A stretch of 64,000 bases of DNA from Microvirga sp. (GCA_031181145.1 JAPSLB010000001.1:149775-213774), one strand, 5' to 3'; numbered from the stretch's first letter, positions 9,858-19,373 are shown. A program made the numbers and translations. Notes: generated by a model not told the origin, from the letters alone.

Positions 9858-9959
9858 ATCTGATATGACCCATGCACACCGCGCGATCATTCCTTTGCGA
9901 CCGCTTCAGGCAGGTGCTGCCTTCGGCATCAATCCGTTCCCTTGTTAAGATCCCGTCCG

Positions 9960-10916
9960 ATGCACATCAGCCACCGCCATCTTCAGGCTTTCCAGGCCGT
10001 CATCCTGACCGGCGGCTTCACCAAAGCTGCACGTCTCCTGAGAACGTCGCAGCCTGCCATCAGCCGTCTCATCAAGCAGTTGCAAGACGAAGTCGGATTT
10101 CCGCTCTTCGCGCGTATCGATGGGCACACGGTGCTGACTGCAGAGGGTGAACTGCTCTATCAGGAGGTGGAGCGCTCGTTCCACGGCCTCGACAAGATCA
10201 TCCACCGCGCATCGCAGATCAAGGAGCAGCGGATCGGTCACCTGCGCATCGTGAGCATGCCGGCTCTGGCTCAGACATTTCTGCCGCGCGTCCTGTCACG
10301 TTTTCTGCAACGCCGCCCAGGTGTCATGGCTTCCCTGCAGGTTCAGCGATCCGAAACCATTGCGGCTTCCGTGACGAGCCAGCAGTTCGACATCGGCTTC
10401 GCGATGCTGCCCTTCGAGCGGCCGGGGCTGGACGTGGAGGTCTTTGACCGGGCCGCCGGCGTATGCGTGATGCCGGCGGCGAGTCCTCTCGCTCGAAAAC
10501 CTTATGTGGAGGCCCGCGATCTCGCAGGCATCCCGTTCATTGGCTATGGCCCCAACAGCTTGGTCCAGCGATCTCTGGAGAGGGTGCTCAGCGATGCGGA
10601 TGTTGCCTATGAAGTGCAGGTCGAGACGCCGATTACCGCCATTGCCTGCCAGTTGGTGAAAGAAGGCCTCGGCGTTACCGTTGCCGACCCTTTCACCGCT
10701 GAGACCTTTGCCGAGCAAGGATTGGCGGTACGCCCTTTCCTGCCGGAAGTGACCTTCAATTTCGGGGTCCTTTACCCGGCCAACAGCCCACGTTCCTCCC
10801 TCGTCCTCGACTTTTTCTCCGAAGCGCAGGAGGAGCGCCAAGCGGTTCTGAAGCGTTCTGTGGAGAGAATGGAGCTGAAGCGCCGCCCGCGGGGCAAATC
10901 CCGGATCCGATCATAA
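9960..10916 (+). CDS. LysR-family transcriptional regulator, OccR/NocR-like
   Basis: A 318-residue LysR protein with an N-terminal winged helix-turn-helix (RHLQAFQAVILTGGFTKAAR, then LRTSQPAISRLIKQL) and a periplasmic-binding-like effector domain from about residue 90 (LRIVSMPALAQTFLPRVLSRF). The opening (LQAFQAVILTG) and the segment IVSMPALAQTFLPRVL resemble the opine regulators OccR and NocR more than generic LysR proteins; this is recalled similarity, not an alignment. It is transcribed away from the transporter/opine dehydrogenase operon and most likely controls it. The ATG at 9960 is preferred over the TTG at 9942 because it matches family N-termini. Confidence 0.88.
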   Translation: MHISHRHLQAFQAVILTGGFTKAARLLRTSQPAISRLIKQLQDEVGFPLFARIDGHTVLTAEGELLYQEVERSFHGLDKIIHRASQIKEQRIGHLRIVSMPALAQTFLPRVLSRFLQRRPGVMASLQVQRSETIAASVTSQQFDIGFAMLPFERPGLDVEVFDRAAGVCVMPAASPLARKPYVEARDLAGIPFIGYGPNSLVQRSLERVLSDADVAYEVQVETPITAIACQLVKEGLGVTVADPFTAETFAEQGLAVRPFLPEVTFNFGVLYPANSPRSSLVLDFFSEAQEERQAVLKRSVERMELKRRPRGKSRIRS

Positions 10917-11117
10917 GCCCGAGAATGCGTTTTGCATGCGTCGCGTGTCGGTGTTTCCCCTCCCGGACACGGCAGCGCCGGAGACAATGTGACGATCCGG
11001 CCGACGCCCGAGCGCCAGGTTATCAGAGCACATGATGACGGGCCACAGTCTCAGGATCGTACAGGTCGGCAGCCTCTATGTCGGGAGCGCCTGGTCGAAG
11101 TGACAGGTGGAGTGAAC

Positions 11118-11149
11118 GAAAGCCCGCTCCGGGGACGGAGCGGGCTTTC
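11118..11149. terminator. Strong bidirectional terminator-like hairpin
   Basis: GAAAGCCCGCTCCG (11118-11131) pairs perfectly with CGGAGCGGGCTTTC (11136-11149) around a GGGA loop, a 14-bp stem. It lies between the LysR gene and the convergent chemoreceptor gene, 34 bases from the chemoreceptor stop. A pyrimidine-rich TCCTCTTTC tract follows on the plus strand. Confidence 0.75.
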
Positions 11150-11183
11150 CTCTTTCAAGATGGGCGATGAGCCGGTCGGCGTG

Positions 11184-12866
11184 TCAGGCTGCCTTGACGC
11201 CCTGAAGGAACGTCGCGACCTCGTGACCCAGATCGTTCGAATGGCGGGTCAGGTCCTGGGCGGCACCCAGCACCTGGGAAGCCGCAGCCCCCGTTTCCCC
11301 TGCCCCCCGCCTGACATCCTCGATGCTGCCGGTCACCTGTTCGGTGCCCCGCGCCGCCTCCTGCACATTGCGGGCGATCTCCGCAGTGGCGGCTCCCTGC
11401 TCCTCCATCGCGGCCGCGATGGACACCGAGATCTGGGACATCTCCGCAATCGTCCGCGCAATCTGTTCGATCGCGCTGACCGCATTCCTGGTGGCCTGTT
11501 GAACCGACCCGATCTGGGCCGAGATCTCCTCCGTCGCACGCGCCGTCTGGCTGGCCAGGTCCTTGACCTCGCTGGCCACCACCGCGAAGCCCTTACCCGC
11601 TTCACCGGCGCGGGCCGCCTCGATGGTGGCATTCAGCGCCAGGAGGTTCGTCTGGGACGCGATGCTGTTGATGAGCTGCACCACATCACCGATCCGGTCG
11701 GCGGAGGTCGCCAGAGCCTGTACGGTCTCGTTTGTACGCTGAGCATCGGCGACAGCACGCTCGGCGATATGCGAGGACTGGCTGGCTTGGCTGGTGATCT
11801 CGCGGATCGAAATCGACAGCTCTTCCGTCGCCGCCGCGACCGTCTGCACATTGGCCGAGGTCTGCTGAGCCGCCGAGGCGACCGTGACGGACTGGCCATT
11901 GGTCTGATCCGCAATGGCCGTCATGGACCGGGCGGTGGCCTCCATTTCGGTCGCAGCGCTCGCCAGTCCCTGGGTCAGAACCGACACGTTCGCCTCGAAT
12001 TGCCGGGTGAGCTGGTCCAGCATCTGCGCCCGGCGCATCTTGGCGTCAGCTTCAAGGGCCGCGGCCTCGTCCGCCTTCTTCTTGGCGATCAACGCGTCCT
12101 TGAACACCTGTACGGCGTCCGCGATCGTGCCGAGTTCAGTCCTCTGGTTGCGGAACGGAATCTTGGTCTCCAGTTCACCCCGCGCAAGGAGACCCATGGG
12201 ATGCGTCACGGATGCAATGCCGCTGGAGATCGACCGGATGATGAAGAAGGCCAGAGCGACGGCAAGGATGACGCCGGCAGCGACGAATCCGATCGTCAGC
12301 GTCTGTGTCATGGCATAGGTGCTGGATGCAGTCTTTCGAGCTTCATCGGCGCCCCTGCCGTTCCATTCCATGATGTGTGTCAGGACCTGCTCGATCTGCT
12401 GCGCGAGCGGGGTCGCCTTCTGATTGATGTAGTCCCGAGCCGCGGGTACTTCACCCTCATTGGATAGACTGATGACGACTTTCGCCGCCTTCACATAGGC
12501 TTCCCACAGCTGCAGGAACTCGTTGAATTGTTTGCGATCCTCGTCGAGAATGATCGTCTTTTCATAAGCCTGCACCTTCTCCGCGATGTTCTTCTCGCGA
12601 TCGACCATCTCCTGCTCGATGGCTTTCGCTTCCGATGCTCCTGCCAGAATGTGGCGCAGGGCCGTGGTCCGGTACATGGATACCTCTCGGTTGAGCACCC
12701 CGATTTCCCGCACGCCGCTGAGCCAGTTCTCGGCGATTTCGACCGTTTGCATATTGATTTGCTGCATGCCTCGAAGGCCCACCAAGCCGAGGGCGACAAG
12801 CATCAGAACCGAAAAGGAGAACGCGCCGATGAGCTTGGCGCGAATGGAGACCGCCTGGAACGACAT
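11184..12866 (-). CDS. Methyl-accepting chemotaxis protein
   Basis: A 560-residue transmembrane chemoreceptor. A hydrophobic helix near residues 11-32 is followed by a helical periplasmic ligand domain of four-helix-bundle (4HB_MCP) length, a second membrane helix near 200, and a HAMP linker. The long coiled-coil signalling domain contains the conserved hairpin region ([26 protein letters not shown], given here by its key residues). The signalling domain recruits CheA/CheW. The start at 12866 gives a normal short cytoplasmic N-terminus; longer upstream extensions have no receptor character. No pentapeptide CheR tether is visible at the C-terminus (FLQGVKAA). The ligand is unknown. Confidence 0.92.
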   Translation of the reverse strand: MSFQAVSIRAKLIGAFSFSVLMLVALGLVGLRGMQQINMQTVEIAENWLSGVREIGVLNREVSMYRTTALRHILAGASEAKAIEQEMVDREKNIAEKVQAYEKTIILDEDRKQFNEFLQLWEAYVKAAKVVISLSNEGEVPAARDYINQKATPLAQQIEQVLTHIMEWNGRGADEARKTASSTYAMTQTLTIGFVAAGVILAVALAFFIIRSISSGIASVTHPMGLLARGELETKIPFRNQRTELGTIADAVQVFKDALIAKKKADEAAALEADAKMRRAQMLDQLTRQFEANVSVLTQGLASAATEMEATARSMTAIADQTNGQSVTVASAAQQTSANVQTVAAATEELSISIREITSQASQSSHIAERAVADAQRTNETVQALATSADRIGDVVQLINSIASQTNLLALNATIEAARAGEAGKGFAVVASEVKDLASQTARATEEISAQIGSVQQATRNAVSAIEQIARTIAEMSQISVSIAAAMEEQGAATAEIARNVQEAARGTEQVTGSIEDVRRGAGETGAAASQVLGAAQDLTRHSNDLGHEVATFLQGVKAA

Positions 12867-13217
12867 TTTCGCTTTCTGTAATCCGCTCGCGCCCCAGTGA
12901 CGCGAGTCACGAGGGATACGGCGTAGCGATACGAGCTTGTCTGGCGCTTGCGAGAGCAGGGAAACGACGACACAACCAGGCACAGGCGCCTGGAACCCAA
13001 AGACCAGAGGGTATCGTCCGCGTAATCCATGGTTCACGGGCTGTCCGCATGGACGGGAAACCGAAACGTTCCATCATTTGTCTCACGCGAATCGCACTCT
13101 CCTGGCCGAGACAACCGGCCATCCGGCATGGTCCCGTTTCGACTCCTGCTCAGTCTCAGGACGGCCGAGGAAAGTCTGGCCCCAAGAGAATCCCCGGTCA
13201 GTCACGTCCCCAAAGAG
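12867..13217. other. Intergenic region upstream of the chemoreceptor gene
   Basis: About 350 bases without a convincing gene. Open frames here have no domain or composition support. It must hold the promoter of the chemoreceptor and the 3' end of the FAH-fold gene transcript; I see no clear promoter boxes or terminator stem. Confidence 0.5.
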
Positions 13218-14213
13218 TTAGAGCCGTTGAACGATGATCTCGTCCTCTCTCCCGGCTTTGAGCGAGTTCCTGAGAGGGAGGCCAAATCCCTCCGCAGCGA
13301 TCTCGAAAACATCGTCCTCCCGGGTGCGGACGCCATCGGCGAATGATAGAGTCGCCGTTCCGAACATATGAACATGCACGTCGCCTGGCGCCCGGAAGAC
13401 GTCATACTTGAAATGATGATACTCAAGGTTGGCGAAACTGTGCGACATGTTGGCCTCCCCGGACACGAAGGGCTTCTCCCAAAGCACCTCCCCATTGCGG
13501 AGGATACGGGAGATGCCACGAATGTCGTCAGGTGCCTCACCGATTAAGATCTCTGGACCGAAACTGGCCTGGCGCAACTTCGAGTGCGCGAGATACAGAT
13601 AGTTGACACGTTCCATCACATGATCGGAGAACTCGTTCGCGACTGCGAAGCCCAGGCGGAAGGGTCTTCCGTCACTGGAGATGACATAGATGCCCGCGAT
13701 CTCCGGTTCTTCACCCCCGTCATCCGCAAAGGAAGGCGACGTGAGTGCGGCACCAGGAGGCACGACCTGCGTTCCGTTGCCCTTGTAGAACCACTCGGGC
13801 TGAACTCCTCTCTCGCCGGGTTTTGGCTTACCGCCCTCGAGCCCCATCCGGAACATTCTCATGGAATCGGTGATGGATGTTTCTTCCGGTTGGCCGGGTT
13901 TCTGGTGCATGGCATCGCGTGTCGCGGCCGACCCGAGATGAGTGAGGCCGGTTCCCGTCAGATGAAGGTGAGCCGGATCCGGGTGATGAACAGGAGCGAG
14001 AACACGCCCCTCCGCATACGCTGCTTCCAAATCGACGACAGCGCCAAGACCACAGGCTTCGATGGCCTCTGCCAGAGACTTCCTGCCATTGGCGGCTCGA
14101 ATGGCCAGCGCGTAGACGCTTGGAGCGTTCTCGACGACGCGACCGTGCCCGCCACCTTCCCGCATCACGACACGCACGATGCCTTCCTTGTCCTTCACCT
14201 GCGAAATCAACAT
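13218..14213 (-). CDS. Fumarylacetoacetate-hydrolase-fold protein, AraD1/GguC family
   Basis: A 331-residue protein of the AraD1/GguC branch of FAH-fold enzymes. Family segments include HLTGTGLTHLGSAATRD, the metal-site region GAGxE-like PEWFYKGNG, EPEIAGIYVI with an acidic ligand pair, and GFAVANEFSDHV. Relatives act on 2-keto-3-deoxy sugar acids as dehydratases or hydratases. It starts at 14213 behind AGGAAG; upstream in-frame sequence runs through an extragenic repeat and is not coding. It is the distal gene of the TRAP/aldolase operon, suggesting hydration or dehydration of a 2-oxo acid that then feeds the aldolase. Confidence 0.82.
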   Translation of the reverse strand: MLISQVKDKEGIVRVVMREGGGHGRVVENAPSVYALAIRAANGRKSLAEAIEACGLGAVVDLEAAYAEGRVLAPVHHPDPAHLHLTGTGLTHLGSAATRDAMHQKPGQPEETSITDSMRMFRMGLEGGKPKPGERGVQPEWFYKGNGTQVVPPGAALTSPSFADDGGEEPEIAGIYVISSDGRPFRLGFAVANEFSDHVMERVNYLYLAHSKLRQASFGPEILIGEAPDDIRGISRILRNGEVLWEKPFVSGEANMSHSFANLEYHHFKYDVFRAPGDVHVHMFGTATLSFADGVRTREDDVFEIAAEGFGLPLRNSLKAGREDEIIVQRL

Positions 14214-14235
14214 ACTTCTTCCTCGTCGCCCTGTT

Positions 14236-14280
14236 AGCGCATTGTGCGAAAAGTGGACCCGCTTTTCCGCACGATGCGCT
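14236..14280. repeat. Imperfect extragenic palindromic unit
   Basis: Two 21-base arms, 14236-14256 and 14260-14280, are near-perfect inverted repeats (AGCGCATYGTGCG then AAAAG on both arms). It lies immediately upstream of the FAH-fold gene. Its GAAAAGTGG/CGCTTTTCC core is of the kind scattered between genes in many Rhizobiales genomes (recalled, not searched). Confidence 0.6.
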
Positions 14281-14292
14281 GCTTGAAAGAGG

Positions 14293-14338
14293 GAGCATCG
14301 GGCCCAAAAGTGCGAATCCACTTTTGGGCCCGATGCTC
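14293..14338. repeat. Perfect 20-bp-arm extragenic palindrome
   Basis: A 20-base arm (14293-14312, starting GAGCATCGGGCCC) pairs perfectly with 14319-14338 around the loop CGAATC. It is adjacent to the first palindromic unit, inside the 306-base gap of the operon. It can form a very stable hairpin in RNA and may trim or attenuate transcription into the FAH-fold gene. Confidence 0.75.
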
Positions 14339-14520
14339 TAGAATGCGCGAATGCTCAGCGGCTCCACTCCCGAGCTTAATACGAAGTGATTCTCAAACGC
14401 TCGCTGAAAGCCGATATGGCGCAGCCTCGGCCGCCGCGGCGCGTTACACGTCGGCGGCGGTCCATTCTGCTTTGCTTTTACGCTAGTTCGGAACTTCGCA
14501 TCGGCGGCGCGCTGTCCCGA
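14339..14520. other. Remainder of intra-operon gap
   Basis: Apart from the two palindromic units, the 306-base gap between the aldolase and FAH-fold genes shows no gene. A secondary promoter for the FAH-fold gene could be here but no clear boxes are visible. Confidence 0.4.
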
Positions 14521-15552
14521 TCAGGCGGCCACATTTCTCGCCCGTGACATCGTCAGTGCCAGATCTTCAATCATATCTTCCTGACCACCCACCATGCCGC
14601 GCCTGCCGAGCTCCATGAGCAAATCGCGCGCCGGAATCCCATAGCGCTTTTCAGCCCGTTCGGCGAACAGCAGGAATGACGAATAGACGCCGGCATAGCC
14701 AAGAACGAGAGAGCCGCGATCAACTCGGATCGGGCGGTCCATCATCGGTACGACCAGATCCTCCGCCACATCCATGATCCTGAACAGATCGACTCCCGTG
14801 TGAACACCCATTCTCTCGAAAGCTGCGACCAGGAGTTCGGTGGCGGCGTTGCCCGCACCTGCTCCGAGGCCTGCGAGCGCACCGTCGATCCGGTTTGCTC
14901 CCGCAGCCACGGCCGCGACGGAATTCGCGATTGCCATGCCGAGATTGTTGTGGGCATGAAAGCCAAGTTCCGTCTCAGGATTCAGAGCTGTACGCAGAGC
15001 GGAGATCCGGGCGGTGACGTCATCCGGAAGCATGTAGCCAGCGGAGTCTGTGCAGTAGACAGTTCGCGCGCCGTAACCCTCCATGAGGAGCGCCTGCTCG
15101 ACGAGCTTCTCCGGCGAAGCGCGGTGTGCCATCATCAGGAATCCGACCGTGTCGAGGCCTGTCGTCGCAGCATAGGCGATATGTTGCTCGGCGCAGTCGG
15201 CCTCGGTGCAGTGCGTCGCAATCCGCACGCCAGATATGCCGCAATCGATCGCTTCCTTCAGCATGTCGACGGTCCCGATGCCCGGAAGAAGCAGGGCGGA
15301 AACCTTCGCGTTCTTCATCTTCGGCACGACGGCCTTGAGGTAGTCCACATCGCTGTGGGCGGCGAAGCCGTAATTGACCGATGCACCGCCGAGGCCGTCG
15401 CCGTGAGTAACCTCGATCCAGGGCATGCCCGCCGCATCGGCGGCCATGGCGATCGACACCATCTGGCCGGTGGATATCTGATGGCGCTTCGCGTGCATGC
15501 CGTCACGCAGGCTCATTTCGTGCAGTGTGACCCTGCGACCTTGAATGCTCAT
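14521..15552 (-). CDS. dmpG: 4-hydroxy-2-oxovalerate aldolase
   Basis: A 343-residue DRE-TIM metallolyase that splits 4-hydroxy-2-oxovalerate (or homologues) into pyruvate and an aldehyde. The metal-binding and catalytic opening [12 protein letters not shown], the glycine-rich [12 protein letters not shown] and the metal-ligand motif HAHNNLGMA are all present. It starts 11 bases after the acetaldehyde dehydrogenase gene, its usual partner in a channelling complex. No ring-cleavage dioxygenase or hydroxymuconate enzymes are nearby, so the 4-hydroxy-2-oxo acid here probably does not come from an aromatic meta pathway encoded in this window. Confidence 0.93.
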   Translation of the reverse strand: MSIQGRRVTLHEMSLRDGMHAKRHQISTGQMVSIAMAADAAGMPWIEVTHGDGLGGASVNYGFAAHSDVDYLKAVVPKMKNAKVSALLLPGIGTVDMLKEAIDCGISGVRIATHCTEADCAEQHIAYAATTGLDTVGFLMMAHRASPEKLVEQALLMEGYGARTVYCTDSAGYMLPDDVTARISALRTALNPETELGFHAHNNLGMAIANSVAAVAAGANRIDGALAGLGAGAGNAATELLVAAFERMGVHTGVDLFRIMDVAEDLVVPMMDRPIRVDRGSLVLGYAGVYSSFLLFAERAEKRYGIPARDLLMELGRRGMVGGQEDMIEDLALTMSRARNVAA

Positions 15553-15563
15553 TCGTTGTCTCC

Positions 15564-16475
15564 TCAGCCGCGTTCCGGAAGGACGAAGTTGCCCTTCCTG
15601 GCTTCCTCTGCGAACAACTCGGCCGTACGCAGGCCGGCAGCCGTCATGATATCGAGATTGCCCGCGTATCTCGGCAGGAAGTCGCCGAGGCCTTCCACCT
15701 CGAGGAAGATCGAGACACGCTTCCCGTCGAACACCGGCCCGTTCACCAGTTTGTATCCGGGGACATATTTCTGCACCTCGGCTACCATTGCGCGAACACT
15801 TTGTGTGATCGCCTCCTGGTCCGGCTGATCTTCGGTCAGAACATGCACCGTATCCCGCATCAGGAGCGGCGGCTCGGCGGGGTTTACGATGATGATCGCC
15901 TTGCCCTTCTTGGCGCCGCCGACCTTCTCGATGGCCGAGGCAGTGGTTCGGGTGAATTCATCGATGTTCTTTCGAGTGCCGGGGCCAACTGATTTCGACG
16001 AGACCGACGCGATGATCTCGCCGTACTCAACCGGCTGAACGCGGCTGACCGCCGCGACCATGGGAATGGTGGCCTGGCCGCCACACGTGACCATATTCAC
16101 GTTCATCTTAAGCTCGCTTGCATGCTGAGCCAAGTTGACGGGCGGAATGCAGAACGGACCGATGGCGGCAGGAGTGAGGTCGATCATGACCACACCCAGC
16201 GCGTTCAGCTTGCGGGAATTCTCCGCATGGGCGTAGGCGGACGTCGCATCGAACGCAACACGGATATCGTCTTTGACGACATGGTCCAGGATGCCGTCTA
16301 CGCCTGTCGCGCAGGTCTTGATCCCCATGGCCGCGGCGCGCTTCAATCCTTCGGATTCCGGGTCGACACCGACCATCCACACGGGTTCGACCCACTCGGA
16401 CCGCTGCGTCTTCATCAGCAGGTCGGTTCCGATGTTCCCCGGGCCGATGATGACCGCTTTTAGTTTTTGGCTCAT
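15564..16475 (-). CDS. dmpF: Acetaldehyde dehydrogenase (acylating)
   Basis: A 303-residue CoA-acylating aldehyde dehydrogenase of the DmpF/MhpF family. The NAD-binding GPGNIGTDL (about 11-19) and the catalytic cysteine in [12 protein letters not shown] (Cys about 131) are intact. It converts the aldehyde released by the aldolase into an acyl-CoA, with tunnelling between the two subunits known for this pair. It follows the TRAP large permease gene by 20 bases, so transport and catabolism are co-expressed. Confidence 0.95.
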   Translation of the reverse strand: MSQKLKAVIIGPGNIGTDLLMKTQRSEWVEPVWMVGVDPESEGLKRAAAMGIKTCATGVDGILDHVVKDDIRVAFDATSAYAHAENSRKLNALGVVMIDLTPAAIGPFCIPPVNLAQHASELKMNVNMVTCGGQATIPMVAAVSRVQPVEYGEIIASVSSKSVGPGTRKNIDEFTRTTASAIEKVGGAKKGKAIIIVNPAEPPLLMRDTVHVLTEDQPDQEAITQSVRAMVAEVQKYVPGYKLVNGPVFDGKRVSIFLEVEGLGDFLPRYAGNLDIMTAAGLRTAELFAEEARKGNFVLPERG

Positions 16476-16495
16476 GATTGCCTATCCTTATGGAC

Positions 16496-17779
16496 TTACA
16501 TCCCGAAGAGAGCGGGGAGCGCCAGCGAAAGCGCCGGAACATATGTGATGATCAGCAAGACCGCGATCATCAGCAGCATTGGGGTAATCACACCCCTGAC
16601 GACCGTCTCCAGCGAGAGGCCCGCCACGCGTGACGCGACGAACAGATTGACCCCGACAGGCGGCGTGATCATGCCAATGGCAAGATTTACGATCATCACG
16701 ATACCGAAGTGCTCGGGATTGATTCCGAGCGCTGTGACAAGCGGCAGGAGGATCGGGGTCAGAATGATGATAGCGGCGATCGTTTCCATGAAGGTCCCAA
16801 CGACCAGGAGGATCACATTGATCGCCAGCAGAAGCAGCCAAGGCTGGTCGACGGCCGTGGTGATGGCATTTGCGAGCATGACCGGCACGCGCTCGATCGC
16901 CAAGGCCCGGCCAAAGATCGTCGCGGTGCCGACGATGAGCATGATGGTCGCCGATGTCAGTGCAGAGCCCGCAATGATCTTATAGAGTCCCTTCAGATCC
17001 AACTCGCGGTAAATGAAGGCTCCGACGACGAACCCATAGATCACGCCGACGGCCGCGGCTTCCGTCGGCGTGAAGACGCCCCCGTAGATGCCCCCGAGGA
17101 TGATCACCGGAACGAGGAGGGCCCATTTGGCGTCGCTTAAAACGGCCATCATTTCCTGTCTTGAGGGACGATAGTCACCGGGCTTCTGCCCGTCCCTCCG
17201 CGACTGAACCCATGCGTAGGCGATCAGCGTAAGCCCGATCAACAGGCCGGGAATGACGCCTGCCATGAACATCTTCGAGACGGAGACGTTCGCCGAGGTC
17301 GCATAGATCACCATCGGGATGGATGGAGGGATGATGACCCCCAACGAGCCTGCACAGGACACCAGGCCCGACGAGAAGCTCGGCCGATAGCCGTCCTTCA
17401 CCATGGCAGGGAGGAGGATCGTTCCAACCGCAGCAACGGTCGCGGGACCGGATCCTGAGATCGCGGCGAAGAAGATACAGGTGACCACCGCGATAATCGC
17501 CATGCCGCCCGTGTATCGGCCGAAGAGCATGCGGCCGACTTTGATGAGGCGATGGGACAGACCTCCCTGCCCCATGAGGTCGCCGGCCAGGATAAAGAAC
17601 GGCACAGCCATCAACGGGAAGCTGTCAATGGAGGTCACCAGGCCCTGCGGTACATAGGACGCGGATACTTTCCCAGACACCAGCAGCGCGATCGTCGAGG
17701 CGATGCCGAGCGAGACCGCGATCGGGACGGAAAACAGCAGCAGAACAGCCAATAGGCCGAACAGGATGAGCGAGATCAT
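16496..17779 (-). CDS. TRAP transporter large permease subunit (DctM)
   Basis: A 427-residue membrane protein of the DctM family with about twelve helices. Typical segments are MAVPFFILAGDLMGQGGLSHRL near residue 60 and GVITPPVGVNLFVAS near 370. It is the ion-coupled channel of a TRAP importer for organic acids. It overlaps the small permease gene by four bases. Confidence 0.94.
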   Translation of the reverse strand: MISLILFGLLAVLLLFSVPIAVSLGIASTIALLVSGKVSASYVPQGLVTSIDSFPLMAVPFFILAGDLMGQGGLSHRLIKVGRMLFGRYTGGMAIIAVVTCIFFAAISGSGPATVAAVGTILLPAMVKDGYRPSFSSGLVSCAGSLGVIIPPSIPMVIYATSANVSVSKMFMAGVIPGLLIGLTLIAYAWVQSRRDGQKPGDYRPSRQEMMAVLSDAKWALLVPVIILGGIYGGVFTPTEAAAVGVIYGFVVGAFIYRELDLKGLYKIIAGSALTSATIMLIVGTATIFGRALAIERVPVMLANAITTAVDQPWLLLLAINVILLVVGTFMETIAAIIILTPILLPLVTALGINPEHFGIVMIVNLAIGMITPPVGVNLFVASRVAGLSLETVVRGVITPMLLMIAVLLIITYVPALSLALPALFGM

Positions 17780-18255
17780 GCGCGCACCTCCCGGACGGCA
17801 CGCAGATCAAGATAAGCAGCCTGGAGCAGGCGGATCAGCGTCAGGCCGAAACCCGTGAGCGGCGCGAGATAAACCCACCCCATCGGTATTCCAAGCGAGG
17901 AGGATTTCTGGCCGAAGCGGAAGATCTTCTCTACCAGGAACCAGCCCTGATACATGACGAAGAAGGCAAATGCGCCGAACACCAGATGGGTGAGGACCCT
18001 GACCCAGACTTGCCCCTGGCGCGGCAGGAGATCGACGGCCATCGTCACGCGGATATGCGCGTCTTTGCGCACCCCGTAGGCAATGCCGATATAGGTCATC
18101 CAAATGAAGAAATATCGGGCCAGTTCTTCCGACCACGAGAGCGATGCGCCCATCGCGTAGCGCATGAAGATCTGAACGCCGATGAGAATGGACATGGCAG
18201 CCATCAAGACGACGACGATGGCTTCCTCGAAGTGCTCATCGATGAACTTGAGCAT
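17776..18255 (-). CDS. TRAP transporter small permease subunit (DctQ)
   Basis: A 159-residue membrane protein with four helices and the DctQ signature region RYAMGASLSWSEELARYFFIWMTYIG-like (key residues W, EE, R). The start at 18255 has GGAG upstream and gives a normal DctQ N-terminus (MLKFIDEHFEEA); a longer frame to 18339 lacks support. It partners with the DctM subunit downstream. Confidence 0.92.
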   Translation of the reverse strand: MLKFIDEHFEEAIVVVLMAAMSILIGVQIFMRYAMGASLSWSEELARYFFIWMTYIGIAYGVRKDAHIRVTMAVDLLPRQGQVWVRVLTHLVFGAFAFFVMYQGWFLVEKIFRFGQKSSSLGIPMGWVYLAPLTGFGLTLIRLLQAAYLDLRAVREVRA

Positions 18256-18326
18256 GAAACATCTCCAGCACCACTGGTAGCAGCTCAGGGTGCTCGCGTC
18301 GGCTCTGCTCGCAGAGACGGGGTGGC

Positions 18327-18352
18327 GGGCCCGGCGCAATACAGCCGGGCCC
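18327..18352 (-). promoter_or_regulatory. Intercistronic perfect hairpin downstream of dctP-like gene
   Basis: GGGCCCGGC (18327-18335) pairs with GCCGGGCCC (18344-18352) around an eight-base loop in the 110-base gap between the binding-protein and small-permease genes. No T-run follows. It likely protects the upstream mRNA segment or partially attenuates. Confidence 0.6.
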
Positions 18353-18365
18353 CGTTCCTTTGACC

Positions 18366-19373
18366 TTACTGGTTGGCGGCGGCGATCAGGCGGTCGACCA
18401 GGTCGGCTCCCGCCTTCTTCTTCACCACGTCCATGATCGGTGAAGCCTTCGCCGCGAAGCGAGCCAGTTCCTCGTCGCTGAGAGTGGTGAACCTCACCTC
18501 GGTCATGGCCTTCTCGGCCTTGTCGTCCGCCTCCTTGGCCAGCTTCCGCTGATAGGCAGTCGCATCCTTCACGGCCTGATCGAAGATCACCCGATCTTCC
18601 TCGGAGAGCTCGGCCAGCTTTTCCGGGTTGCCCAGCAGCGGCCAGGGCGAATAGATGTGATTCGTCTTCGAGATGAACTTCTGCACCTCGTTGAACTTCA
18701 TGTCGTAGAAGAGGTTGATCGGCCCCTCCTGCGCGTCGAACGTGCCCTGTTGCAGGGCAGTGAAGAGTTCATTGAAGGCCAGAGGCGCCGGGTTTGCTCC
18801 TGCAGCACGCCACGTCGCGATATGCACCTCGTTCTCCATGGTGCGCATCTTCATCCCTGACAGGTCCTCTGGGGAGCGGATCTCCTTCTTGGAATTCGTC
18901 AACTGACGGAAGCCGTTCTCCCAATAGGCCAGGCCGACCATGCCGACCTTGTCGAGAGAGGCCAGAATCTCCTTTCCTACCTCACCATCGAGCACCGCAT
19001 AAGCCTGCTCCCGGCTCTTGAAGAGGAACGGGATGTCGAACGCGAAGAAGCTCGGATTGAAGGACGCGACGGGCGCGGAGGAGACGAAGGCGAGATCCAC
19101 ATTGCCCAGCTGGATGTTCTCAACCAGTTCACGCTCGCCGCCGAGTTGGGAATTAGGGAAAATTTCAAGGCCGAGGCGGCCGCCGGTCTTCTCGCGCAGA
19201 TCCTTGTCGAGGAACTCGAATGCCTGATGCCCCGTCGACGTGGTAGCCGAGGAATGCGCAGCCCGGAAGACGACTTCCGGTTCCGCTGATGCCGCCGTTG
19301 CGAAGCCGGCGACCGTTGCGACGGCGGCGAAAATTCCTGCGCTCAAGGCGCGTGCAGAGTGCATTAGAGACAT
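18366..19373 (-). CDS. TRAP transporter substrate-binding protein (DctP family)
   Basis: A 335-residue exported protein with a Sec signal peptide ending near ATAASAEPE. DctP landmarks follow: FRAAHSSATTSTGHQAFEFLD, LGLEIFPNSQLGGERELVENIQLG, and the arginine-containing MKMRTMENEVHIATWRAAGANP that binds the ligand carboxylate. It supplies the two permeases encoded downstream. Its operon partners suggest a hydroxy- or oxo-acid ligand. Confidence 0.93.
   Translation of the reverse strand: MSLMHSARALSAGIFAAVATVAGFATAASAEPEVVFRAAHSSATTSTGHQAFEFLDKDLREKTGGRLGLEIFPNSQLGGERELVENIQLGNVDLAFVSSAPVASFNPSFFAFDIPFLFKSREQAYAVLDGEVGKEILASLDKVGMVGLAYWENGFRQLTNSKKEIRSPEDLSGMKMRTMENEVHIATWRAAGANPAPLAFNELFTALQQGTFDAQEGPINLFYDMKFNEVQKFISKTNHIYSPWPLLGNPEKLAELSEEDRVIFDQAVKDATAYQRKLAKEADDKAEKAMTEVRFTTLSDEELARFAAKASPIMDVVKKKAGADLVDRLIAAANQ

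Noticed and set aside
10932-12467. A 511-codon plus-strand frame opposite the chemoreceptor gene
   Set aside because: It mirrors the chemoreceptor codons, contains no recognisable domain and begins inside a terminator region.
12907-13122. Short minus-strand frame upstream of the chemoreceptor
   Set aside because: It has no ribosome-binding site, no hydrophobic or domain pattern and lies in an evident promoter region.
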